DNA from: Cladocopium goreaui
Taxonomy: Eukaryota; Sar; Dinophyceae; Suessiales; Symbiodiniaceae
Assembly: GCA_947184155.2 (NCBI GenBank)
Contig: CAMXCT020001382.1
Span: 93,337-157,336 of the forward strand
Reading direction: 5' to 3'
DNA length: 64,000 bases
Below, in pieces: positions 33,531 through 44,327 of this stretch (the stretch's first letter is position 1; each line of letters opens with the position of its first letter). The position numbers and the translations under genes are program-made. Under the pieces are notes generated by a model that did no database searches, was not told the origin of the DNA, and saw nothing but the letters and a program-made list of their open reading frames with translations.

Positions 33531-34287
33531 CACAGTGGTGCCTACCGCAACCGCAATTTTGATGCAGTATGATGATTGGAAAAGCAGTTCTGAGCGGACT
33601 CTGAGTGTGCCCTGAGTGCCGTAGCCTCGCTGTCATTTTCACCTTAGATCATGTTTCACTCTCCTGTTTCACTGCGGTAGTTTTTCTCACCACTTTCGTT
33701 GCGACCCGGCTTTGTCGGTGTTTGCTTCAAAGTGTCAGGGTGAATGTCATACCGTGAAGGCTGCTCTTTGTGATCTCGGGGATCCTGGCTGGGGGGATCC
33801 CTGGTTTCCGCATTGAGCTTTGTTGCTTCCTGCACCCTTTGAAGTGGCCCATGGTGATTTTGTGGTTGGTCCTGTTGTTGTTTTGTTTTATGGGCCTGCG
33901 TCAACATGACACATAAGTTGTCATCTGCATGCGCCGAGATGATACTAAGCTATCACCTCTTGCCTCAATAGATCTTTTTCACCCATAAACTGGAACTGTC
34001 ACGTCACTGCTTTGTGGTTGTGTGGTTGTTTGCCTTTTGTGTGTGTTGTTTTTGTTTGGTTTTGTTTTTGGTGTTGTTGTTGCTTTTGGTTCTTTGTGCT
34101 TCGTTTCTTGTTCTCTGATGAACGTGACAAGGGAATAGGACTATGTATCGGTCCTCTACCAGTTTACTTTTGCGGCCACTACAGCTTCGGCCCCTGCGTG
34201 AATTAATTAATTAATCCCATATGCAACATGCTTGGAAACATGTTGAACGACCTGGCGGAAGCCATACGGCGTTGGACGGAAAAAAAA
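33531..34287 (+). repeat. Type-2 non-coding 3' tail, copy D
   Basis: Matches 24,071-24,834. It contains the uninterrupted sequence CACCTCTTGCCTCAATAG (about 33,953-33,970), the empty counterpart of the target site occupied at 47,450-49,708. Ends with the hairpin at 34,253-34,264 and the A run. Confidence 0.8.
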
Positions 34288-35528
34288 AGGTTGTCAGGAT
34301 GATAGAAAACACTGGCGCTAGGCTGTGAACTGCTGATCATAGTGGCCAACTTGTCCGCAGCACCTTTGATTTCCTGTTCCGTAGGATCATCCATGGCCGG
34401 TGGGATTGGCGGGCACCATGGTTCCTCTGGAGGTGTGGCCTCGTCATCATCTTCACTTTCTGCCTCAGTTTCACTTGCAGTGGTGGCTTGTTCTTCATCC
34501 GACGAGGGATCGTCCACCTGCTCGCCAGCCCCTTCCGGACCTACCAGAGAGCTCTCTCTCATGTGTACTTGCAGTGCAGGAGCTTGTAATAGTAGTGGTT
34601 GCAGGCGGTGTGCGTCAAAATAGTGGATACCTGGGATGAGCAATATTCGCCGATCTTTGGTGGCTTGATGAAAAAACATCTTGCTTCCTCTGAGCCTATG
34701 CACCAGAACGGGGGAGCCATTGTGGGAAGCACACAACCAAAGCGGAGAACGATATCCATCGCCGGCATAGCCGTAAAGGTATTCCCTATCTATGGAGCAC
34801 GGAAAGAAGCTGCTCGCCGTGAGGCGGTGGTCACGACTGTGGGAGGCTAGCGCTGCAGTGACTTCCTGTGAGCCGCAGCTTTGATTTCTGTGCAATGACC
34901 AATCGAAACCTTTTAAGGGATCGTGCGCCATTCACGGTCACCACCATAGCTATGGCAAGAGGCGGTTTGTCTTGGGAACTAAACGGTGTATCTAGGCCCC
35001 ACTCAAGGACCGCTTCTGCATCAGATGGCACGTGCTTGGGCTCATGGAACTGGACAATGCGATCTTTAAGGGTATAATACCCGTAATGGTATACCGCAAG
35101 TGTCTGCGCCATCCCAATCAGCCCAGCCATATCAATGGGGGAGACAATGTACGTATGCTGGATGGCTCTAGTGAGCGCGACAGTGGCTCGTCCAAAGCAA
35201 TCCTCTTTGTCTTCTACCGTTGCCCCTCGCCGGCCCCCACTGAGGAAACCACATCCTGTCTGGACCACTACTGCTATTCGTGCCGTGGCTCCTGCTGCTG
35301 ACGAGGTGGTGGCAATCCGCAGACCACCAAACCAAGCAGCCTGGAAGCCATGCTGCAGAAGTTGTGTGTGTACTGCCGTGCGATTACACATGACGAGGAG
35401 CTGCGCCGTCGCTCCTTGATTGAGGTCTCGATAACACTTTTGAAGATAGTTGAGAAAAACCACGATATCCTCCTGACGCCTGTTTCACCCCTCCTCACCA
35501 CCTCTTTATCCAAGCGCCACCCGAAAAT
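34288..35528 (-). pseudogene. Type-1 ORF2 fragment, copy E (truncated at both ends, inverted)
   Basis: On the - strand this enters at the FRTVLW-equivalent segment (about 35,528), passes VVFLNYLQKCYRDLNQGATAQLL, CGFLSGGRRGATVEDKED and motif VI GRATVALTRA, frameshifts near 34,870, and continues through FFPCSIDREYLYGYA and the IPGIHYFDAHRLQP box. An acidic PSSDEEQATT stretch follows. It is cut at HPDNL, exactly where it meets the A run of copy D (34,287). It is more diverged than A and C are from each other. The 5' end directly follows the 3' end of copy F on the same strand. Confidence 0.75.
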
Positions 35529-35839
35529 CCGTCGAACGCTTTCATGGCTCTTTTTTCCGTCCAACGCCTTCATGGCTTTCGCCAGGTCGTTACAAACGTT
35601 CAACCGCAGCAGACAAGCTGAATTGTAATTGCTTGCAAGGCCGTCAATTGAGTAAGCAGCCTCAAAAGAGCTGGTAGTGGACCAATACAAAGTCCAGTGG
35701 GCAATCCCATCAAAGACAACACAAACCAGAAAAGAACCAACAAAACCAAAATTAAAGGACCGGATAACCCCACATGTTACCAACTTCTTTAGACTTAGAC
35801 TGACCATAGAAAAGCAAGAAGGGAAGAGGAAGTATAAGA
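35529..35839 (-). repeat. Distal 3' end of copy F tail, with duplicated terminus
   Basis: Left of the satellite the type-2 tail resumes: T/G-rich tract, GTATTGGTCC...CTACCAG, ACGACCTGGCGAAAGCCATGAAGGCG, 6 A's (35,556-35,551), then GAGCCATGAAAGCGTTCGAC again (from 35,550). The 3'-terminal ~20 bp are thus present twice around the A run. Confidence 0.65.
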
Positions 35840-36207
35840 GTGATGGAGCGGTGATGGTGGGTGAGTTTGTGTGTATGTATGTATGTTCATGTACAGTGAG
35901 TGAGTGAGAGTGTGAGTGAGTGATGTGAGTGTGGTGTGTGTGAGTGAGGGATGTGAGAGTGAGTGAAGTGAGTGAAGTGAAGTGAAGTGAAGTGAAGTTG
36001 AAGTGAAGTGAAGGGAAGTGAAGTGAAGTGAAGTGAAGTGAGTGAGTGGGTGAGCGAGGGAGCGAGGGAGCGAGGGAGCGAGGGAGCGAGGGAGCGAGGG
36101 AGCGAGGGAGTGAGTGAGTGAGTGAGTGAGTGAGTGAGTGAGTGAGTGAGTGTGTGCGTGTGTGCGTGTGTGCGTGCGTGCGTGCGTGAGTGAGTGAGTG
36201 AGTGAGT
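35840..36207. repeat. TGAG/GAAGT/GCGAGGGA microsatellite, left of minisatellite
   Basis: Purine-strand simple repeats: GTGAGTGAG runs, (GAAGT)n at about 35,960-36,040, (GAGGGAGC)n at about 36,050-36,110 and (TGAG)n to 36,207. Non-coding; long frames on the complement are spurious. Confidence 0.95.
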
Positions 36208-37911
36208 CCGGCCCCTTGGCAGCGCACATTGTCCCACGCCTGCCACGCAAGTTGACAGTGTCCCACGCCTGCCACACAAAAGAGGCGGAGACCAAGGGAC
36301 GCCAGGGCGTACATCCGACCCCTTGGCAATGCACATTGTAGCACGCCTGCCACGCAAAAGAGGCGGAGACCAAGGGACGCCAGGGCGTACATCCGACCCC
36401 TTGGTAGTGCACATTGTCCCACGCCTGCCACGCAAAAGAGGCGGAGACCAAGGGACGCCAGGGCGTACATCCGACCCCTTGGCAGTGCACATTGTCCCAC
36501 GCCTGCCACGCAAAAGAGGCGGAGCCCGAGGGACGCCAGGGCGTACATCCGACCCCTTGGCTGCTCACATTGTCCCACGCCGGCCACGCAAAAGACGCGG
36601 AGCCCGAGGGACGCCAGTGCGTACATCCGACCCCTTGGCAGTGCACATTGTCCCACGCCTGCCACGCAAAAGACGCGGAGCCCGAGGGACGCCAGGGCGT
36701 ACATCCGACCCCTTGGCAGTGCACATTGTCCCACGCCTGCCACGCAAAAGACGCGGAGACCAAGGGACGCCAGGGCGTACCCGATGGCGGTGCACATTGT
36801 CCCACGCCTGCCACGCAAACGAGGCGGAGACAAAGGGACGCCAGGGCGTACATCCGACCCCTTGGCAGTGCACATTGTCCCACGCCTGCCACGCAAAAGA
36901 GGCGGAGACCAAGGGACGCCAGGGCGTACACCGGACCCCTTGGCAGTGCACATTGTCCCACGCCTGCCACGCAAAAGAGGCGGAGACCAAGGGACGCCAG
37001 GGCGTACATCCGACCCCTTGGCAGTGCACATTGTCCCACGCCTGCCACGCAAACGAGGCGGAGACCAAGGGACGCCAGGGCGTACATCCGACCCCTTGGC
37101 AGTGCACATTGTCCCACGCCTGCCACGCAAAAGACGCGGAGCCCGAGGGACGCCCGGGCGTACATCCGACCCCTTGGCAGTGCACATTGTCCCACGCCTG
37201 CCACGCAAAAGAGGCGGAGCCCGAGGGACGCCAGGGCGTACATCCGACCCCTTGGCAGTGCACATTGTCCCACGCCTGCCACGCAAAAGAGGCGGAGACC
37301 AAGGGACGCCAGGGCGTACATCCGACCCCTTGGCAGTGCACATTGTCCCACGCCTGCCACGCAAAAGAGGCGGAGACCAAGGGACGCCAGGGCGTACATC
37401 CGACCCCTTGGCAGTGCACATGGTCCCACGCCTGCCACGCAAACGAGGCGGAGACCAAGGGACGCCAGGGCGTACATCCGACCCCTTGGCGGTGCACATT
37501 GTCCCACGCCTGCCACGCAAACGAGGCGGAGACCAAGGGACGCCAGGGCGTACATCCGACCCCTTGGCGGTGCATATTGTCCCACGCCTGCCACGCAAAC
37601 GAGGCGGAGACCAAGGGACGCCAGGGCGTACATCCGACCCCTTGGCAGTGCACATTGTCGCACGCCTGCCACGCAAAAGACGCGGAGACCAAGGGACGCC
37701 AGGGCGTACATCCGAGCCCTTGGCAATGCACATTGTCCCACGCCTGCCACGCAAAAGACGCGGAGACCAAGGGACGCCAGGGCGTACATCCGACCCCTTG
37801 GCAGTGCACATTGTCCCACGCCTGCCACGCAAAAGAGGCGGAGACCAAGGGACGCCAGGGCGTACATCCGACCCCTTGGCAGTGCACATTGTCCCACGCC
37901 TGCCACGCAAA
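36208..37911. repeat. 78-bp minisatellite, about 22 units
   Basis: Unit of 78 bp containing CACATTGTCCCACGCCTGCC, ACGCAAAAGAGGCGGAGACC and GGGACGCCAGGGCGTACATC. Units differ by a few substitutions, and one near 36,780 is shortened. Because 78 is 26 codons and the unit lacks stops in several frames, it creates large false ORFs on both strands. It sits inside the 3' tail of copy F. Confidence 0.95.
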
Positions 37912-37986
37912 ATGCACATGAGTGAGCGAGTGTGTGAGTATGTGAGTGTGTGAGTGTGTGTGTGTGTGAGTGAGTGAGTGAGTGGG

Positions 37987-38018
<32 letters not shown>

Positions 38019-38052
38019 TGAGTATGTGAGTGTGTGAGTGTGTGTGTGTGTG

Positions 38053-38126
<74 letters not shown>

Positions 38127-38360
38127 TGAGTGAGTGAGAGTGAGTGAGTGAGTGAGTGAGAGTGAGTGAGTGAGTGAGAGTGAGTGAGTGAGTGTGTGAG
38201 TGAGTGAGTGAGAGTGAGTGGAGTGAGTGAGTGAGTGAGAGTGAGTGGAGTGAGTGAGTGAGTGAGAGTGAGTGAGTGAGTGTGAGTGAGTGAGAGTGAG
38301 TGAGTGTGAGTGAGTGAGTGAGTGAGTGAGTGTGTGTGAGTGAGTGAGTGAGGGAGAGAG
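37912..38360. repeat. TGAG/GAGAGT microsatellite, right of minisatellite
   Basis: (GTGAGA)n, (TGAG)n and GAGTGAGTG runs, the same motif family as the left flank. The two flanks may be one microsatellite that was split by minisatellite growth. Confidence 0.95.
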
Positions 38361-38896
38361 GGAGGACGGGAAGGAGGACGACGAGGAGCGGATACAGAAC
38401 TAAAAACAAAAACCCCACACGTCAATGTGGGGAACAAACAACCAAAACAAAAACCAGCCAAAAAAGGACAGAGAATGGATTGCGACCAGCAGTTGGAATT
38501 CCATGCACGATGGCATCTTATGTGTCATCATAAGAATGGCCCAAAATCAAACACAAAACAGAACAAAACAAAAACACACCAATGGGCCACATCGGGTGAT
38601 AGAAGCAACAAAAGCTCCATGCGGAAACCGGGGATCCCCCCAGCCAGGATCCCCGAGATCACAAAGAGCAGCCGTACAGGCATGATATTCACCCAGTCAC
38701 TTCGAAGCAAACACCGACGACGCCGGGTCGCAACGAGAGTGGTGAGAAATGAGAGAACGGTGAAACAGGTGAGACATGGTCTAAAGTGAAAATGACAGCA
38801 AGGCTACGGCATTCAGGGCGCACTCAGAGTCCGCTCAGTAGTCCTTTTTCTATCATCAGCATCATGTAGCTGCGGTTTGCGGAAAGTTCCATTGCG
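38361..38896 (-). repeat. Proximal type-2 3' tail of copy F
   Basis: Reverse complement matches 24,071 onward: CCGTAGCC (about 38,797), GGGGATCCTGGCTGGGGGGATCC (about 38,630) and a T/G-rich tract that breaks into the microsatellite near 38,360. No gene. Confidence 0.75.
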
Positions 38897-39297
38897 CTAG
38901 TGCTCTTGCAGGCAATCTTCATGGTATGGGAGATTGTGCTCATCATCGGTGCGTGGTGATATCTGTGCATTGAGCTCTTCCGATGACGTGCTAGCTCCTT
39001 TAGCTGTATGATCCAGTAGAAGTATGGCTTTCTGCGCTTGGCTCACTTTGTAGCTGGCAGAGATTGTACAACTATCCAATATGCAGCTAATTTGGCGGAG
39101 TTGACGTATGGCAGCTTCGAGGTCAGTGACTCTCTGGGATGGGATATTTTGGATACCTTGAAGCTTCTGGGATGCCTTGTCGAGCAGTTTGGTGGCAGCA
39201 TCCATTCACTGGTAGTGACCTGACACAGGGTCAATTGAGTAATTGACTTTGCTGGGCGACTGACAGCAGCATCTTTCACTGGAGTTGGCTGGGCCAT
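38897..39297 (-). pseudogene. ORF3 of type-2 copy F (one frameshift)
   Basis: Starts MAQPTPVKDAAVSRPAKSIT at 39,297 and shifts frame near 39,200 (after CQVTTSE). It continues as ATKLLDKASQKLQGIQNI to the acidic end EDCLQEH at 38,897. It is the most diverged of the three ORF3 copies but keeps length, helical blocks and C-terminus. Position relative to ORF2 matches B and D. Confidence 0.65.
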
Positions 39298-39732
39298 ACC
39301 ACAGGGCTAAACTGTACGCTGGGTGTTCTGCAAGCGTAGAGCAGCTGGGCGGTTCATCCATCGCTGAGCTGCCAAATCATCGGAACAAAGGCACGGGGAC
39401 GTCCGTTTGGAGGTGTGCATGGCCGGTCAGTGTGTTGGTCGAGGTAATGTCAAACGGCAACGGGTTCCATGGCTTGATGTACTTTGACATCATCCTACAC
39501 TACCAGAAACCAACAAAACGGAAGTGTAGGCCCCCCCCAAAAAGTTTACTATAATCCCTCACCCCAATCTCCCTCCCCATACTTACCCAGGCAAGCTTAC
39601 CTCGTCGGCAGTTACGTTAGGCAGTAGTCAACCATGGGTACCCCATGGTGACAGCACCTATCAACACATGTCTAAACAGTGGTTCCCTGTCATGTGTGGC
39701 AACCGTGGGTACCCCACGTTGGCCGCATGAGA
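39298..39732 (-). other. ORF2-ORF3 spacer of copy F
   Basis: No gene. On the - strand it includes the CCATGGGGTACCCATGG palindrome (about 39,626-39,642) and a four-run G tract (39,578-39,556), both at positions equivalent to those in B and D. Confidence 0.5.
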
Positions 39733-42695
39733 CTACTGGAATTGCACGGGTTGACTGGCGCTGGGGCGTTCGTGGCTGCTTGCGCCACTGGCTGTGCTAT
39801 GTGCGGGGAGTGGGTCACCGCTTCCCGTCGGCCTCATCATTTGGGTAATAAGTGGATGGCTTTGCTTAGCAAGCAGAATCTTAGTCATTTCGCGAGTGAA
39901 GGCTGCAGGGTCGTCCACTAGCGCCTTAGCTTCAGCCAGTGGCCTATCAAGGACAATGGCAATGAGCATTTCGCCGCCGTCTTTCTGGATCAGGGCTGGT
40001 CGGCCGGCTTGCATTTGTGCCAGGATTGCCACAGCTTTGTTTTCACAGAGGGTGCGTTCCCACTCTTCTAAGGCTCTTTGCGCAAGAGTGCAGGTCTGTG
40101 GCGGGGCACTTTGGGCTGCCGGTGTCCCCAATGCACGGATGAAGGGACTGTCATGCAGGTGGGAGACGGCAGGTTTGTGAAGGCAGCTACTGCACGTAAA
40201 ATGTCTCCTTCTTTTATGTCATACGAAGCGGAAGATTTCTGTCCAATGGCCGGCTCGGAATCAGCCCAAAGTTGCCGCAGCGTGTATCCTGTCTTCGGTT
40301 CCATATACCTTCTGTTCCATACTGCGTTGTGAGACCATTGGGGTGCGTCATGGTTTATTTCAACCGAATCTCTTTTCATGTCATATTCTTTAAGCATGTC
40401 ATCCAATTCTTGGCGGGTCGCAGCTCGGTGAATACAACATTGCCTGACAGCACCATCGATGTGCAGTGGCCATCCTACTGGCATGTGGGAGTCTTCAAGG
40501 AGTCCATCACCATTTTGTTCAATGATTGTGCCTAGCATAGGGACATCAATTGTTGCCTTAAGGCCAACCTGTGCACGTTTGCACTTCCATGTATCAGGTG
40601 CGAGCAAACCACGCGGGAATTTCGGTTGGTCTTTCATCGGCAGTACCTCCTCCTTGATGACTAACTTGAGACCGTGTGGCGGTTGGGACTCTCGCCACTG
40701 AGGACCTTGGTGTGATTGGGGCGTGGTCTCTTTAGGCACGACGGGCATCGCAATGTCTTCAAACCAGGTGGGGCGGACCGACTGGACACCTATTACACTG
40801 GCGGAACTGGCGTTCTTGATGCTTTCCCTGCGCAGGCTGTGGTAGACAGGAGGGATCATCCATGCCGGCACAAAAACAGTGATGAACTGAACGTTCCAGA
40901 TGACCTGCAGGTTCTGTGGCTTAATTTCGGGTGTGATGCATCTCACTTGACCATCTATGACTCGCGTGTATGATTCGGAGCGGTCAAAAGATGCCGTGAC
41001 TTTTAGGCCAAGGTATAGTTCTCTAAACCAGTATTCTTTGAGCAACATAAAGGAAAGATGAGGTGCCCTCACTTCCAATACGTGCGTTGCTGGTATCAGA
41101 AGGGTGACTAACCATTCGGCCAAAAATTCAATCATCCTTGCTTCAAGGTTTGGGAGGATTCTCTGGACCGCCCGGAGCGCTGTTTCAATGTCTGGGACAT
41201 GTGTAGCCGAGGGCAGCCCGACTGTTCGCCTGGCATATTCATCAGCAAAGTAGAGCCGGCACAATTTGGAAACCCACTGGCTAGGTTTCTCCATATCAAT
41301 GGCGATTTTGGCCAGAGGCCATGGGTCGGGTAGCGTGGACAGACAATGCAGTAACTCTGAAGTGAGTTCTGGGGATATAACTGGGAGAGCCCCTCCTTGT
41401 GGTCGATAATCTACAGGTGCCCCTGCTGTGCCCTTGCTCATTTGTGTGTGAGTGCGGGCCGCCTTGTGTACTTCTTGTATGGTGGACTCATATTGGTTGA
41501 CTATAGCTCTTAAGTACTTGCATGCACGGACTGCTGCCCTCCTTGTGTTTGGCCCATCTTCGGCCTGATTCTTAGCAGCTGTCGCCAGGATGTCTCTCGC
41601 TTCTTCTTCCGGCGACCGAGTGGGTTCTGTACCAGGTGCAGGTGCAGTCAGAGCGATATCTTGGACTGGTGCTTCTTGGGTGCGTGGCAGGTGGCCGGGG
41701 ATTGGTAGCGTTGGGTGTACCCGCCATCCATCAAAGAAGTAGATACCTGGCAAAGGCAGGATTTCCTGTTCTGGGCCGGTCTGCGCCACCACTTGTCCGG
41801 TGCGCGCTTTGTACAGTCCTGAAGGCAGGCAGACATATGTGGGAAAGTGCGTGCGATCGGCCGCATAGGCGTACAGGACAACTTCTGTGAAAGGGAGAGC
41901 CTGGACAGGAATCCATTTATGTTGTGCAGCGAGGCCTGTTTTGACTTCTTGAAAGCGGTCTCTGGTCAACCAGCGTAGATCCGACCCTCGAACTAATATC
42001 AGGCGGTATCTTGCTCGCTTCACTTCGTTGGTTTGCTGGTCCTGGTATTGGTTGGCGATTGCGAGGGGAGGGAATTCCCATGAGGGTGTGGAATTCAATG
42101 ACCATCTAGTTATCTGTGCAAGATTCTCCTGTTCGGGGTCGGCATCGAATTCGGGCCAGTTCCATGTCGTCTCACCTCTTCGAAGACCCCGGATGCCATA
42201 TGCTATGGTCGCGACAACTTGAGCCATGCCCATGAGCCCCATCATGTCGAGCGGGGAAACCAAAAGGGTCAAGGATTTTGAGCGGGTGAGTCCGACCGTG
42301 ATTCGGCCAAGGCAGTCTTCCGTATCCTCCGTGGGAGAACCATTGGAGTAATACTTTGTGTTCAGAAATCCAATACTGGGCTGGGCCACGATTGCTACTT
42401 GTGATGTTCCTCCTGCTGAGTTGGCTATTGTTTCTACACGGAGCGTGCAGGCATAATCTTTCTTAAGCACCGAACGGTTCAAGTTATTCTTGTGGTCTGT
42501 TGCAGTGGTCATTACGAAAAGCCCATCGGCAAACCCGGCATTGTTGGGGAAGGGGGAAAGTACCTCTGACACAAGGGTCTCTAGGTCTGTCGCTACCAGC
42601 CCGTTAATTCTAGCATTGGTGTCCCAAAGCACGAATTGGAACCCTGGTGGCCGGTTTGGAAGTCCTCCAGAGGCAAAACTTCCCAGTTCCCACAT
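39733..42695 (-). pseudogene. ORF2 C-terminal part of copy F (helicase V-VI and C-terminal region)
   Basis: From WELGSFASGGLPN the frame is open to about 40,150, where an indel moves the last ~130 codons (MGTPAAQ... to VQFQ, stop at 39,733) into another frame. Motif VI GRITVGLTRSKS, LPGIYFFDGWR, the helical blocks and DPAAFTREMTKIL are all conserved with B. A deletion relative to B and D removes part of the segment before RGLLAPDTWKCK. One frameshift within 875 codons makes this one of the better-preserved C-termini. Confidence 0.75.
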
Positions 42696-44327
42696 GTCGT
42701 TGATGTGTCTGCAAGATCAGGGTATCTAACTGCCACCACGGCGTGGTATGTCACAGGACTAACTCTTGAGCTGGACGGGAGCATCAACCCCCAGGCATGG
42801 ATGTCACTCACCCCGGCGGTCTGAGAGTTTAAAACTGCTTGTATGTCGCCAGCCATGGGCAGGAGGGTAGCGGCATGCTGCAAGATCCAGGCAAGGGGCA
42901 CAAGGGACCGTGGAAAGTTGACAGTTGTGCCTTCCAGTAGTTCTGCGTCCACGAATGTGGAGGGTTGTCTTCGGGCATGTGGCAGGGCGGCTTCAAATTG
43001 TGCTCTCAGGCCTGGAAGGACGGTGTTGGCTGCCTTAAGGTCTTCCGTAGCTTGTGGCGAGAGTTGGCTTGTCCATAGCTGTCCTAACGTGTGCTGGCCT
43101 CGGCGGAGGATTTGGCTGAGGGTATAGGCCTTCATTGGAGGAGCCGTCCAACAGTCGGATCATTGCATCGGCTAAATTAGCCGGCATATAATAGTTCCGG
43201 TCACTTCGCAGCCCATGTTTTTTGGACAAAAGGAGTTGTCGGGATCGTTTCGCGTTAGGGGCTGCACGATCGATGCCTCCTGGCGTTTGCTCTGAATCAC
43301 CCGTCCACAGGACTAGGGGTTGCTGCCTCATCAGGCTGATGACTGCAATTTCCCGGTCAGTGCCATATTGTTGCCCTTCATCAATGACCATGAGGGAGAG
43401 CTCTTGCATAAAGCCTCCTAACGTGGACCATTGCATGGTTAGATCCTGGGCTACCGTACCCCCTGTAGCTAACACTAGCTGGCACTTGTTCAGCATTTGC
43501 CTTCTTTCTCTGTGATGAATATCGAATTTAGTATGGGAGTAACTGCTCTTGTTCCGTTCTTGGTCCCCCACCAACCTACCTATGCGCCCAAACACCCCCG
43601 ACGGGGGGTCGAGCCACAGGAGCAGGTCAGCAAAGGATCGAGTGCCTGAATTTTCCTTGCATATAAACAATATCTTGAGGCTGTCCGTGGTATCGATTTC
43701 AATCAATGCAAGGATGAGGACTGCCATCGATTTGGACTTGCCTGCGCCAAATAGTCCTTGAATACACAGATCCAGTCGATTGGTGAGTAACGCCATTGTC
43801 ACTGCACAAAGCGTGCCCAAGACATGTCCATCTACTTCTGCAGCAAAGGAAAGTGCAGTTGTGCGGGTCCATTGATGGGGTTCACCTTCTACATGATAGG
43901 GGATCAGAACCAGGCGGAGCAGCTGCCCGCACAAATGTAGCAAGTGTGATCGTTTGTTGCCATCCATTCCTTCAACTGCTGTTTGGACGTTATAGATGCC
44001 TAATCCAAGGTGGTATCTGCAGGGGGGAGTCTGCGCGACAGCAGTCACTTCTCTGGTGGGCTTGGTGCATCCAAACATCCACATAGTGTGGAGGAAAAAG
44101 GTGCCTGGGAGTGGGCCTCCGTTCCCCTGGACGGTAGCATCGATGGGTTCCAGGCTCTGGCCAAAGGCAACATACCAGTCTTGAAGGGCCAGGAATTGTT
44201 CATGGGCGAAAAACTCGATGGCAGGCCCTGAGAGAAAGGCTACTTCGATGAATCTGGGGTTACACTGTGTGTATTCGGGCGGCAGGCAGTTCATCCTTGT
44301 TTTTGGTTGATTTTGGCGTGATGGCAA
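42690..44327 (-). pseudogene. ORF2 helicase part of copy F
   Basis: The cleanest type-2 helicase core in the window. Walker A is GLFGAGKS (Lys codon 43,739-43,737), motif Ia ILFICKENSG, Walker B VIDEGQQYG (Asp-Glu 43,382-43,377) and motif III TGDSEQTPGG. Frameshifts lie at the left junction (about 44,275), near 43,130 (DGSSNEGLY) and near 42,700 (RYPDLADTS). The uninterrupted ATGGTVAQDLTMQWSTLGGF segment shows that the tandem duplication in copy B is private to B. Confidence 0.75.

Larger units (their letters stand above)
30500..34287 (+). mobile_element. Type-2 helicase retroelement, copy D (5'-truncated)
   Basis: Begins at the LPFSEVVLYAYAAD segment of ORF2 immediately after the A run of copy C. 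It includes the ORF2 C-terminus, ORF3 and the type-2 tail, ending in 8 A's at 34,280-34,287. It is very similar to copy B over the whole length. At 34,288 it meets an inverted type-1 fragment (E). Confidence 0.8.

Noticed and set aside
36208-37911. CRISPR-like array
   Set aside because: Repeats are contiguous with no unique spacers, in a eukaryotic mobile-element context with no cas genes.
35274-38461. Very large ORFs (500-890 aa) on both strands over the minisatellite
   Set aside because: The 78-bp unit is 26 codons long and stop-free in several frames, so translation simply echoes the repeat. No protein family and no start context.
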